Assembly: GCF_001639745.1 (NCBI RefSeq)
Contig: NZ_LTAX01000012.1
Span: 1 to 64,000 of the forward strand
Origin: Marinomonas gallaica
Lineage (GTDB): Bacteria > Pseudomonadota > Gammaproteobacteria > Pseudomonadales > Marinomonadaceae
Direction: 5' to 3'
Length of the DNA stretch: 64,000 nt
Of this stretch, positions 27,438-36,150 are shown piece after piece. Each line of letters begins with the position of its first letter. Positions within the stretch are counted from its first letter, which is position 1. The notes beneath the pieces are model-generated. The model made no database searches, was not told the origin of the DNA, and worked only from the letters and a program-made list of their open reading frames with translations. Both the position numbers and the translations under genes were made by a program.

Positions 27438-28567
27438 GCAAGCTGATCAATTGGTTTACCGAAGGGCGCTCGTCAGGCCAGTACACTTTGCCGTTTGTGA
27501 TCCTGTTACTCGGCGTAACGGTGTTGGCGTCTGCCGCGAACTTGCTGTTGCCACAAGATTCCGCACTGTATGTCAGCACCTACAGCATCACCTTGTTAGG
27601 CAAGTATTTGTGTTACGCCATGTTGGCGTTGGCGGTGGATATTATTTGGGGCTACTGCGGCATTTTGAGTCTCGGGCATGGCGCATTCTTCGCTTTGGGT
27701 GGTTACGCCATGGGCATGTATTTGATGCGCCAAATAGGTGACCGCGGTGTCTATGGTCACCCAGAGTTACCGGACTTTATGGTGTTTTTAGACTGGCAAG
27801 AGCTGCCGTGGTTTTGGCTTGGCATGGATCAGTTTTGGTTTGCCATGGTTGTGGCGGTAGTCGTGCCTGGGTTACTGGCATTTGTGTTTGGCTGGTTGGC
27901 GTTCCGTTCCCGTGTCACAGGGGTGTATTTGTCGATTATGACGCAGGCGCTGACTTATGCGCTATTGCTGGCTTTCTTCCGCAACGAAATGGGCTTTGGT
28001 GGCAACAATGGTTTAACTGACTTCAAAGAAATCCTTGGCTTTGATTTACAAGCTGACAGCACCCGTGTGTCGCTGTTTATTGCCACCGCTGTGATCTTGT
28101 CTCTGGTGTTACTGGCGAGCCAGCGAATCCTATCATCTCGTTTGGGTAAGGTGACGCTGGCGGTACGTGATGCCGAGCCGCGTACGCGCTTTATCGGCTA
28201 CCGTACCGAGCGCTACAAAGTATGGCTATTTGTCTATTCCGCAGTGATTGCCGGGGTCGCTGGGGCGCTGTATGTGCCACAGGTCGGCATTATCAACCCA
28301 GGTGAATTTTCCCCCATTAACTCGATTGAGATTGTCATTTGGGTGGCCGTCGGCGGCCGCGGCACACTGATCGGCGCAATCATTGGAGCGTTGCTGGTGA
28401 ACTATGCCAAGACGCGTTTTACCGCGATCATGCCAGATGGTTGGCTGTTCGCCTTGGGAGCACTGTTTGTTCTTGTGACGTTGTTCTTACCGAAAGGTTT
28501 GATGGGGCTTTACGGCCAGTTGCAATCGAAGCGTCGTCAAAGTGCTGAACAGGAGGTGCAATCATGA
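27434..28567 (+). CDS. urtC: Urea ABC transporter, permease UrtC
   Basis: 377-residue LivM-type inner-membrane subunit with about ten helices (DIIWGYCGILSLGHGAFFALGGYAMG; GVAGALYVPQVGIINPGEFSP). Overlaps urtB and urtD by 4 bp each, so translation is coupled. Confidence 0.94.
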   Translation: MSKLINWFTEGRSSGQYTLPFVILLLGVTVLASAANLLLPQDSALYVSTYSITLLGKYLCYAMLALAVDIIWGYCGILSLGHGAFFALGGYAMGMYLMRQIGDRGVYGHPELPDFMVFLDWQELPWFWLGMDQFWFAMVVAVVVPGLLAFVFGWLAFRSRVTGVYLSIMTQALTYALLLAFFRNEMGFGGNNGLTDFKEILGFDLQADSTRVSLFIATAVILSLVLLASQRILSSRLGKVTLAVRDAEPRTRFIGYRTERYKVWLFVYSAVIAGVAGALYVPQVGIINPGEFSPINSIEIVIWVAVGGRGTLIGAIIGALLVNYAKTRFTAIMPDGWLFALGALFVLVTLFLPKGLMGLYGQLQSKRRQSAEQEVQS

Positions 28568-29418
28568 GTGCGTTAGAAAATTCATTGCAAGGATTACGTG
28601 AGACGTTTCGTCGCGATCAAGTCTGGCCTTTTCTAATAGATAAGCAAAGTAAGGTCGACGTATCGAATCAAATGATTCTCTATGTTGAAGGTTTAAATCT
28701 AAGTTTTGACGGCTTTAAGGCGTTAAATGACCTGAACTTGTACGTAAATGACGGCGAGCTGCGCTGTTTAATTGGTGCCAATGGCGCTGGTAAAACCACT
28801 TTAATGGATGTGATTACCGGCAAATCTAAGCCTGATGCTGGCTCTGTGTACTTTGGGCAAACTCATAATTTGCTAACCAAGGACGAAGCCGACATTGCTC
28901 AGCTGGGTATCGGTCGAAAATTCCAGAAGCCAACGGTGTTTGAAGAGCAAACCGTGTTCGACAATTTAGAGCTGTCATTGAAAACCGACAAGCGTGTGAT
29001 CCAAACCTTGTTTGCGCGGTTGTCGCCAAGCGAAATCGATCGCATTGACGAAGTGTTGGCCATCATTGGTCTAAAGAAACATCGTTTTATGAAAGCAGGC
29101 GCCTTGTCCCATGGGCAAAAACAGTGGTTAGAAATTGGCATGCTATTGGCAGCGGATCCACGTTTGTTGCTTATCGATGAGCCTGTTGCGGGTATGACGG
29201 CACAAGAGACAGAGCGGACCGCCGAGCTACTGACGTCGCTCGCGGGAGAGCGCACAGTGATCGTCGTTGAGCATGATATGGAGTTCGTACGCAGCATTGC
29301 GCGCACCGTTACGGTGCTTCATCAGGGGTCTGTGCTCGCTGAAGGAACCATGGACCAGATTCAGAATAATAAAGACGTGATCGAGGTGTACCTCGGCGAA
29401 GAAGCAGCGGAGGCGTAG
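28564..29418 (+). CDS. urtD: Urea ABC transporter, ATPase UrtD
   Basis: 284-residue LivG-like ATPase: Walker A GANGAGKT, a signature-like segment LSHGQKQWLEIGMLL (LSHGQ in place of LSGGQ, normal for UrtD), Walker B LLLIDEPVAGM and switch His in VVEHDMEFV. Overlaps urtC by 4 bp; urtE begins 2 bp after the stop. Confidence 0.94.
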   Translation: MSALENSLQGLRETFRRDQVWPFLIDKQSKVDVSNQMILYVEGLNLSFDGFKALNDLNLYVNDGELRCLIGANGAGKTTLMDVITGKSKPDAGSVYFGQTHNLLTKDEADIAQLGIGRKFQKPTVFEEQTVFDNLELSLKTDKRVIQTLFARLSPSEIDRIDEVLAIIGLKKHRFMKAGALSHGQKQWLEIGMLLAADPRLLLIDEPVAGMTAQETERTAELLTSLAGERTVIVVEHDMEFVRSIARTVTVLHQGSVLAEGTMDQIQNNKDVIEVYLGEEAAEA

Positions 29419-29420
29419 CC

Positions 29421-30110
29421 ATGATTTCGATTAACAAAGTCAGTCAGCTATACGGTGGTACACAGATTCTTTGGGATTTGGATTTAGACATCGTCCCCGG
29501 CTCAATCACTTGCATTATGGGACGTAACGGTGTCGGCAAGACCACCTTGATGAAAACCATTATGGGGTTGTTACCGATCAAAAGCGGTGAAATTCGAATG
29601 GGTGAAGATGCCTTGCACAAACAAAGTGCAGAACGTCGCGCCTACGCGGGCATCGGCTATGTGCCACAAGGGCGCGATATCTTTCCAATGCTGACCGTTG
29701 AAGAAAACCTGCGTATTGGTTTACCTGTGCGTAAAAGCAAAGAGATTCCTGAAAAGATCTTTGAGTTATTTCCCGTATTAAAAGAGATGCTACACCGCCG
29801 TGGTGGTGACTTATCTGGTGGGCAACAGCAGCAATTGGCGATTGGACGCGCATTGGTGCTGGAGCCCAAAGTGCTGATTTTAGATGAGCCAAATGAAGGT
29901 ATACAGCCGAACATCGTTAAGCAAATCGGTGATGTCATCCTAAAGCTCAATGCCGAAGAGGGTCTGACGGTGATCCTGATTGAGCAAAAGCTGGGCTTTG
30001 CGCGCCGCGTCGGCAAAGAATTTCGCCTAATGGAAAAGGGGCGCATTGTGGCAGCAGACAAGATGGAAAACCTGAACGACGACTTGATCAAGCAATACCT
30101 CGCGGTGTAA
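29421..30110 (+). CDS. urtE: Urea ABC transporter, ATPase UrtE
   Basis: 229-residue LivF-like ATPase: Walker A GRNGVGKTT, signature LSGGQQQQLAIGRAL, Walker B LILDEPNEGIQPN. The PNEGIQP segment is characteristic of UrtE. Followed 24 bp later by ureD, tying transporter and urease into one unit. Confidence 0.94.
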   Translation: MISINKVSQLYGGTQILWDLDLDIVPGSITCIMGRNGVGKTTLMKTIMGLLPIKSGEIRMGEDALHKQSAERRAYAGIGYVPQGRDIFPMLTVEENLRIGLPVRKSKEIPEKIFELFPVLKEMLHRRGGDLSGGQQQQLAIGRALVLEPKVLILDEPNEGIQPNIVKQIGDVILKLNAEEGLTVILIEQKLGFARRVGKEFRLMEKGRIVAADKMENLNDDLIKQYLAV

Positions 30111-30134
30111 CCGCCTGGTCGTGTAAGGAGCAGT

Positions 30135-31013
30135 ATGAGCCAAGTTCTAGACTCTCGTTTATATCAGCCAACCAAAGAAGCCAGCCAGTGGCAGGCTTAT
30201 CTCAATCTCGGCTTTACCAAGAGTGAGCGCGGTACGGTGCTGAAAACCTGTGATCACAAAGGGCCTTTGTATGTGCAAAAGCCGTTTTATCCAGAGGGCA
30301 AAGACACGGCTCATATCTATCTTTTACACCCTCCAGGTGGATTGGTGTCTGGCGATGAATTGGTGATTCAGTCCAATCAGGCCTCTGATACTCATGTACT
30401 GATCACCACACCGGGAGCAGGGCGTGTGTACAAAGCCCGTCCTGATCGCACGTTGCAATGTCAAACGACCCATCTGCATGTACCAACAAATGCCAGCATG
30501 GAATGGTTACCTCAAGAAACCATTCTTTACCCTGATGCCAATACTCGTTTGCGTAATCACGTCGAATTGCACGGTAATGCGCGTTTTATCGGTTGGGAAA
30601 TCACCTGCTTTGGCTTACCTGCGAATCGGCTGAATTTTGGTGTGGGCCAAGCCGATCAAAGTTTTCAGGTGCGCATTGATGGCCGTCTTCGCTTACGTGA
30701 GCGTTTGCTGGTAGACGAACACAGTCGCGACCTGATGGCTGGCAAAGCAGGGCTTCAAGGGCAACCTGTTAATGGCTTGATGATTGCAGGCCCATTTGTT
30801 CAAGACACCGAAGCGCTGATCGATGCCCTGCGAGAATTGTGTCAAGCCGATGACAGCGTAGCGGGAGCAACCGTTGTCGATGAATTTATCGTAATCCGCA
30901 GCTTGGGCAACGACAGTGAAAAAATGAAGCGTTTGTTTACACACTGCTGGGGCGTCATTCGCCCCGCCTTAATGGGCAAGCCAGCTTGCGCACCAAGAAT
31001 TTGGGCAACCTAA
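30135..31013 (+). CDS. ureD: Urease accessory protein UreD
   Basis: 292 residues; the scaffold chaperone that binds apo-urease and helps deliver nickel with UreF and UreG. Recognisable segments are LLHPPGGLVSGDEL, TTPGAGRVYKA and the ETILYPDAN stretch. Ribosome site AAGGAG. First gene of the urease block, as in many proteobacteria. Confidence 0.93.
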   Translation: MSQVLDSRLYQPTKEASQWQAYLNLGFTKSERGTVLKTCDHKGPLYVQKPFYPEGKDTAHIYLLHPPGGLVSGDELVIQSNQASDTHVLITTPGAGRVYKARPDRTLQCQTTHLHVPTNASMEWLPQETILYPDANTRLRNHVELHGNARFIGWEITCFGLPANRLNFGVGQADQSFQVRIDGRLRLRERLLVDEHSRDLMAGKAGLQGQPVNGLMIAGPFVQDTEALIDALRELCQADDSVAGATVVDEFIVIRSLGNDSEKMKRLFTHCWGVIRPALMGKPACAPRIWAT

Positions 31014-31070
31014 GCACTACTGTCCACGGAATCAATTACGCGCTATCGCGACGAATAAAGGGTTTGAACG

Positions 31071-31373
31071 ATGGAATTACTACCAAGAGAAAAGGATAAG
31101 CTGCTGGTGTTTACCGCAGCATTGTTAGCCGAGCGACGTTTGAATCGCGGCCTCAAGTTGAATTATCCCGAAGCCATGGCGTTTATCACCATGGAGATCA
31201 TCGAAGGGGCACGTGATGGTAAAACCGTCGCCGAGCTGATGGCCTTTGGTAAGACGCTATTGAGCGCGGATCAAGTGATGGAAGGCGTCGCCGATTTAAT
31301 CCACGAAGTACAAGTGGAAGCGACCTTTCCAGACGGCACCAAATTAGTGACCGTGCATAACCCGATTAACTAA
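31071..31373 (+). CDS. ureA: Urease subunit gamma
   Basis: 100 residues, exactly the family length, beginning [11 protein letters not shown] with the LNYPEA motif. Structural subunit of the cytoplasmic nickel urease (EC 3.5.1.5). ureB starts 13 bp later. Confidence 0.96.
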   Translation: MELLPREKDKLLVFTAALLAERRLNRGLKLNYPEAMAFITMEIIEGARDGKTVAELMAFGKTLLSADQVMEGVADLIHEVQVEATFPDGTKLVTVHNPIN

Positions 31374-31386
31374 CCACGGAGGCAGC

Positions 31387-31707
31387 ATGATTCCAGGTGA
31401 AATTCAGGTCGCCGAAGGGGTGATCACATTAAACGAAGGCCGCAAAACGCTGACATTGCGCGTTGAAAACACCGGTGATCGTCCGGTTCAGATTGGCTCC
31501 CATTATCACTTTTACGAAGTGAATCCAGCATTGGTATTCGAACGTGAGCAAGCCAAGGGCTACCGCTTAAACATCGCTTCAGGCACGGCGGTGCGTTTCG
31601 AACCAGGCCAAGGCCGCGAGGTGGAACTAGTGGAATACGCGGGTACGAAAACCATTTATGGTTTCCGTGGCGAGGTCATGGGCACCTTAACAGAGGGAGC
31701 AAAATAA
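31387..31707 (+). CDS. ureB: Urease subunit beta
   Basis: 106 residues, normal length, beginning MIPGEI, with the [13 protein letters not shown] segment conserved in all beta subunits. The TAA stop overlaps the ureC ATG by one base. Confidence 0.96.
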   Translation: MIPGEIQVAEGVITLNEGRKTLTLRVENTGDRPVQIGSHYHFYEVNPALVFEREQAKGYRLNIASGTAVRFEPGQGREVELVEYAGTKTIYGFRGEVMGTLTEGAK

Positions 31708-33413
31708 TGGCGACGATGGACAGACACAGCTATGCACAGATGTTTGGCCCGACCACAGGTGATCGCGTTCGTTTAGGCGATACGGATTTATGGATTCAGG
31801 TGGAAAAGGATTTCACCACCTATGGTGATGAGGTCAAATTCGGTGGGGGTAAAGTGATTCGCGATGGCATGGGACAAAGCCAACTGACCAATGACGTCGC
31901 CGTGGATTTGGTAATTACCAATGCGCTGGTGCTGGATCATTGGGGCATTGTCAAAGGTGATGTGGGCATCAAAGAAGGTCGCATTTTCAAAGTTGGCAAA
32001 GCGGGCAATCCTGATGTGCAGGACAACGTCGATATCGTGGTGGGCCCTGGTACCGAAGTGATTGCAGGGGAAGGTTCTATTCTGACTGCGGGGGGCATCG
32101 ACGCGCATATTCACTTTATCTGCCCACAGCAAATTGAAGAAGCGCTGACCTCTGGCGTCACCACCATGATCGGTGGCGGTACTGGCCCCGCAACGGGCAC
32201 CAATGCGACCACCTGTACGTCTGGTCCTTGGTACCTTGGCAAGATGCTGCAAGCAACGGACAGCATGCCGATGAACTTAGGCTTTCTAGGCAAGGGTAAT
32301 GCGAGTTTACCCGAAGCGCTGGCAGAGCAACTGGAAGCTGGTGCTTGTGGCTTGAAGTTGCATGAAGACTGGGGCACGACACCAGCGTCGATTGATTGCT
32401 GCCTTTCTGTCGCGGAAACGTATGATGTACAAGTGGCGATTCACACGGATACTTTAAACGAGTCGGGCTTTGTGGACAGTACCTTGGATGCGTTTAAAGA
32501 TCGTGTCATTCATACCTACCACACCGAAGGGGCGGGTGGCGGACATGCGCCGGACATTATCCGTGCCGCGGGGCAGACCAATGTCTTGCCTTCGTCCACC
32601 AACCCGACCCGTCCGTATACCCATAATACGGTCGATGAGCATTTAGACATGCTGATGGTGTGTCATCACTTAGACAGCAATATTCCTGAAGACGTGGCGT
32701 TTGCCGATTCGCGTATTCGCAAAGAAACCATCGCTGCGGAAGACATCTTCCACGATCGTGGAGCGTTCTCCATGATTTCGTCGGACTCCCAAGCCATGGG
32801 GCGCGTCGGTGAAGTGGTCACGCGCACTTGGCAAACCGCCCATAAAATGAAGCAGCAATTTGGTCTATTGCCTGAAGACTCTGATTTGGGAGCGGATAAC
32901 TTCCGTGCCAAACGCTACATCGCCAAGTACACCATCAACCCTGCCATTGCTCACGGCATCAGCCACGAAGTTGGCTCGATTGAGCCGGGTAAATTGGCGG
33001 ATTTGGTGTTGTGGAAACCGGCATTTTTCGCGGTGAAACCGTCGCTGATCATCAAAGGCGGCATGATTGCCAGCGCGCCAATGGGCGACCCCAATGCGTC
33101 CATCCCAACCCCTCAGCCAGTGCATTACCGCCCAATGTTTGGCTCGTTTGGTAAGGCCAGCGCAGCGACTTCGGTGACCTTTGTCTCACAAGCGGCATTA
33201 GGCAACGATCTCAAACAAAATCTGGGATTGGAGCGTACCTTAGTCGCCTGTAAAAACACCCGCAATATTGGTAAGTCCGACATGGTTCACAATGCTTGGA
33301 TGCCGAATATTACCGTCGATCCGCAAACCTATGAGGTACGTGCAGACGGCGAATTATTAACCTGTGAGCCAGCGGAAAGCTTGCCACTGTCGCAGCTTTA
33401 TAACTTGTTTTAA
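31707..33413 (+). CDS. ureC: Urease subunit alpha, catalytic
   Basis: 568 residues. The nickel ligands are all visible at the standard numbering: His134 and His136 (DAHIH), the carbamylated Lys217 ([10 protein letters not shown]), the His pair in AIHTDTLNE and [11 protein letters not shown], and the late Asp in [10 protein letters not shown]. The mobile flap His is in MVCHHLDS. The enzyme should be active. Overlaps ureB by one base. Confidence 0.97.
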   Translation: MATMDRHSYAQMFGPTTGDRVRLGDTDLWIQVEKDFTTYGDEVKFGGGKVIRDGMGQSQLTNDVAVDLVITNALVLDHWGIVKGDVGIKEGRIFKVGKAGNPDVQDNVDIVVGPGTEVIAGEGSILTAGGIDAHIHFICPQQIEEALTSGVTTMIGGGTGPATGTNATTCTSGPWYLGKMLQATDSMPMNLGFLGKGNASLPEALAEQLEAGACGLKLHEDWGTTPASIDCCLSVAETYDVQVAIHTDTLNESGFVDSTLDAFKDRVIHTYHTEGAGGGHAPDIIRAAGQTNVLPSSTNPTRPYTHNTVDEHLDMLMVCHHLDSNIPEDVAFADSRIRKETIAAEDIFHDRGAFSMISSDSQAMGRVGEVVTRTWQTAHKMKQQFGLLPEDSDLGADNFRAKRYIAKYTINPAIAHGISHEVGSIEPGKLADLVLWKPAFFAVKPSLIIKGGMIASAPMGDPNASIPTPQPVHYRPMFGSFGKASAATSVTFVSQAALGNDLKQNLGLERTLVACKNTRNIGKSDMVHNAWMPNITVDPQTYEVRADGELLTCEPAESLPLSQLYNLF

Positions 33414-33445
33414 TGCGCGACGTTGACTGGATTAGGAGTTGTCCT

Positions 33446-33889
33446 ATGTTAGACATTTACACTCGCCTCGGAACGCACTGTCACGATGAGGTGTACACCA
33501 CGGTTATTTTGACCCATGAGCAGCGAGAGCGTGGTCGCTTAAAGCTGGTTGGCGAAAATGGCGAAGACATTCGCGTGTTTTTAGATCGCGGTAAACCGCT
33601 GTTAGTCGGCGAATATTTGCGTGCTGAATGCGGTAAAACGATTCAGATTGTTGGTGCGGTTGAAGACATTGCCCATGCCAGTTGTGACGATTGGACGACC
33701 TTTGCGAAAGCGTGTTACCACCTCGGTAATCGTCACACTAAAGTGGAAGTGGGAGAGCGTTGGTTACGCATCAAGCCCGATCATGTACTGGAAGAAATGC
33801 TGCACTTACTAGGGTTAGTGGTGAGTCACGAACAGGGTGTGTTTAATCCAGAATCGGGGGCGTATAGCCATGGACATCACCACCACTGA
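33446..33889 (+). CDS. ureE: Urease accessory protein UreE, nickel chaperone
   Basis: 147 residues when started at ATG 33446, which has TTAGGAG at good distance. An earlier ATG at 33413 overlaps the ureC stop and would add 11 unusual residues. Peptide-binding and metal-binding domains are followed by a histidine tail (HGHHHH) that stores nickel. The last 20 bp overlap ureF. Confidence 0.92.
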   Translation: MLDIYTRLGTHCHDEVYTTVILTHEQRERGRLKLVGENGEDIRVFLDRGKPLLVGEYLRAECGKTIQIVGAVEDIAHASCDDWTTFAKACYHLGNRHTKVEVGERWLRIKPDHVLEEMLHLLGLVVSHEQGVFNPESGAYSHGHHHH

Positions 33890-34547
33890 TCATGGCCTGT
33901 TGCGCTTGTTGCAGCTGAGTAGCGTCAGCCTGCCAGTGGGGGGGTATGCCTTTTCCCAAGGCATGGAATACGCCATTGATCGTGGCTGGGTGACTAAGCA
34001 AGCACATGTCTTAGATTGGACTCAGTTGCAACTACTTCAATCGTTGGCTCGAGTGGATTTACCTGTATTGCGTCTGGCGATGGCAGCTTGGGCGGAACGT
34101 GATGAAGCCCGTCTTGTTGAACTTAATGATCTAGTGCTGGCATGTCGAGAGACGAAAGAGTTACGCCTCAACGATACGGCAATGGGTGAAGCCTTAGCGC
34201 GTTTGCTGCGTAGCTTAGAGATTGAGACGCCGTTTGTGCGTTTGGAAGACATTAGTTTTGTGGTGTTGTTCGCCATTGCTGCGACTCATTGGCAAATTGA
34301 ATTTGATACCGTCGCATTAGGGTTTTCGTGGTCGTGGTTGGAAAACCAAATTGCTGCTGCGACCAAATTGGTGCCATTAGGGCAAACTCAAGCGCAGTTA
34401 TTGTTAGGTGAATTGCAACCCGTCCTATCCGATGCCATTGCCTTGGCGAAAACACTAGAGGAAGACGATATTGGCGCGGGCCTACCTGCGGTGGCCATCG
34501 CCAGTTGTTTACATGAAACCCAATATTCAAGGCTGTTTCGGTCTTAG
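33870..34547 (+). CDS. ureF: Urease accessory protein UreF
   Basis: 225 residues from ATG 33870, which lies inside the His-tail codons of ureE. The all-helical UreF family start (LLRLLQLSSVSLPVGGYAFSQGMEYA) is clear. UreF links UreD-urease to the UreG GTPase. Unlike the tight spacing elsewhere, 255 bp separate it from ureG, filled by two structured repeats. Confidence 0.93.
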   Translation: MDITTTDHGLLRLLQLSSVSLPVGGYAFSQGMEYAIDRGWVTKQAHVLDWTQLQLLQSLARVDLPVLRLAMAAWAERDEARLVELNDLVLACRETKELRLNDTAMGEALARLLRSLEIETPFVRLEDISFVVLFAIAATHWQIEFDTVALGFSWSWLENQIAAATKLVPLGQTQAQLLLGELQPVLSDAIALAKTLEEDDIGAGLPAVAIASCLHETQYSRLFRS

Positions 34548-34559
34548 CCTATTTGGGGC

Positions 34560-34631
34560 GAGGATTATGGAAATCACTGCGCTCAGACGCGCAGGCGCGA
34601 AACCGTTCGCGCACTGACTTCCATAATCCTC
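34560..34631. repeat. Three-way-junction repeat, copy 1
   Basis: The outer stem pairs GAGGATTATGGAA (from 34560) with its complement ending at 34631 and continues through TCA/TGA with one A-C mismatch. Inside are two perfect hairpins: CTGCGC-TCAGAC-GCGCAG (34577-34594) and GCGCGAA-ACCG-TTCGCGC (34595-34612). The 72-bp unit folds into a cloverleaf on either strand. It starts 13 bp after ureF. Confidence 0.85.
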
Positions 34632-34692
34632 AGAGAGAGTAAGTGAGATATAAACCATTGAGGTCTATTTGAGTTTGGTCTGGTGGTTGTGC

Positions 34693-34756
34693 GTTATGGA
34701 GATCACTGCGCTCAGACGCGCAGGCGCGAAATCGTTCGCGCACTGATCTCCATAAC
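34693..34756. repeat. Three-way-junction repeat, copy 2
   Basis: Same architecture as copy 1, with identical hairpin 1 and hairpin 2 stems and one loop change (ATCG for ACCG). The outer stem is GTTATGGAGATCA with a perfect complement. Two pairs differ from copy 1 by compensatory A-T to G-C changes, and the A-C mismatch of copy 1 is a normal pair here. It ends 46 bp before ureG. Confidence 0.85.
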
Positions 34757-34802
34757 CCTCAGATCAGAAGTAGACATAGTGATATCGCAATAGGAGCGAG
34801 AT

Positions 34803-35450
34803 ATGAGTAAACCAAAACAAACCCTACGAGTTGGTGTAGGTGGCCCAGTTGGTTCGGGCAAGACGGCATTATTGCGCTCTTTGTGTTCGGCAATGCGTGA
34901 GCATTACAACATCGCCGTGGTGACCAATGATATTTACACCCAAGAAGACGCTAAGTTTCTGACGCGTCACGAAGCACTGGAGGCGGATCGCATTATTGGT
35001 GTGGAGACTGGCGGTTGTCCTCATACAGCGATTCGTGAGGATGCTTCGATGAACCTTGCGGCAATTGATCAGTTGTTGGAACGTCACGGCGAGTTGGATG
35101 TGGTGTTTGTGGAGTCGGGAGGGGACAACCTCAGTGCGACGTTTAGTCCGGAGTTATCAGACTTCACGATCTATGTAATTGATGTCTCTGCTGGGGATAA
35201 AATTCCGCGCAAAGGTGGCCCAGGGATTACTAAGTCGGACCTGTTGATTATTAACAAGATTGACCTAGCGCCGCTCGTGGGAGCTTCCCTTGAAGTCATG
35301 GACGAAGATGCAAAAGCACAGCGTGGCGAGCGTCCGTTTGTGTTTTCGAATTTAAAAGCGGCACAGGGATTAGACGAGATCATTCAGCTGATCGTGTCTG
35401 AAGGTATGTTGGAAGCAAAAGAAATCCCACCTGCTAAAGCCGTGGTGTAA
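34803..35450 (+). CDS. ureG: Urease accessory GTPase UreG
   Basis: 215-residue SIMIBI-class GTPase: P-loop [12 protein letters not shown], the nickel-binding Cys-Pro-His in [21 protein letters not shown], and NKIDL for guanine specificity. Drives nickel insertion into urease. Ribosome site AGGAG. Confidence 0.96.
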   Translation: MSKPKQTLRVGVGGPVGSGKTALLRSLCSAMREHYNIAVVTNDIYTQEDAKFLTRHEALEADRIIGVETGGCPHTAIREDASMNLAAIDQLLERHGELDVVFVESGGDNLSATFSPELSDFTIYVIDVSAGDKIPRKGGPGITKSDLLIINKIDLAPLVGASLEVMDEDAKAQRGERPFVFSNLKAAQGLDEIIQLIVSEGMLEAKEIPPAKAVV

Positions 35451-35479
35451 TGCTAAATCGATGTGTTAAGGGGAATAAA

Positions 35480-36064
35480 ATGCAGTCTGTAATAAAGAAA
35501 ATTGTACTCGTAAGCGCGTTAGCGGTCAGTTCAAGCGCAGTACTTGCGCATTCGGGTCATGAGCACACGTCGAGCTTTATGTCTGGTTTTAGTCATCCGC
35601 TGGGTGGGTTAGATCACTTATTGGCGATGGTGGCAGTAGGACTCTGGGCCGCTAGTTTAGGTGGTCGTGCATTATATGCTGTACCGGTCGCATTTGTGGC
35701 TATGATGTTACTAGGGGGTGGCGCGGCAATGGCTGGGTTGAGTGTGCCGTTTGTTGAGCAAGGTATTCTACTGTCGGTCATCGTACTCGGTGCTTTAGTG
35801 CTGGGGGCGAAGCGTTTGCCTGTTGTAGCGTGTGCGGCTATTGCTGGTGGCTTTGCAATCTTTCATGGGGTGGCGCACGGTATGGAAATGCCATTGAGTG
35901 CATCGGGTGCGCAATACGCACTGGGCTTTGCGTTAGCAACGGCTGTGTTGCATGGCGCGGGCGTTGGCTTTGGTCAATGGATGGCGCGTATCGGAACACC
36001 GCTGGTGACACGTGTGGGCGGTTCTGTCATCGCACTGATGGGAATGCTGCTGGCATTGGCCTAG
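35480..36064 (+). CDS. ureJ: HupE/UreJ family nickel permease
   Basis: 194 residues from ATG 35480 behind AAGGGGA. Signal peptide of about 24 residues ending LAH, followed by the metal-binding HSGHEH motif of HupE/UreJ and HPLGGLDHLLAMVAVGLWA in the first helix; about six membrane helices. Thought to import nickel for urease. Last gene of the urease block, about 30 bp after ureG. Confidence 0.9.
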   Translation: MQSVIKKIVLVSALAVSSSAVLAHSGHEHTSSFMSGFSHPLGGLDHLLAMVAVGLWAASLGGRALYAVPVAFVAMMLLGGGAAMAGLSVPFVEQGILLSVIVLGALVLGAKRLPVVACAAIAGGFAIFHGVAHGMEMPLSASGAQYALGFALATAVLHGAGVGFGQWMARIGTPLVTRVGGSVIALMGMLLALA

Positions 36065-36150
36065 TGAATAATTCGAGTCCGAAAAGGATGAGTAAATCCA
36101 GTCAGTGCTGAGCGTGAAAAACGTTCAGCGCTTTGCTGGTTTGAGGTGAT

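Noticed and set aside
34560-34756. Integron attC-like sites suggested by the imperfect palindromes
   Set aside because: The ends (GTTATGG / CCATAAC) do not match the RYYYAAC and GTTRRRY core sites, no integrase gene is nearby, and the copies lie inside a conserved operon.
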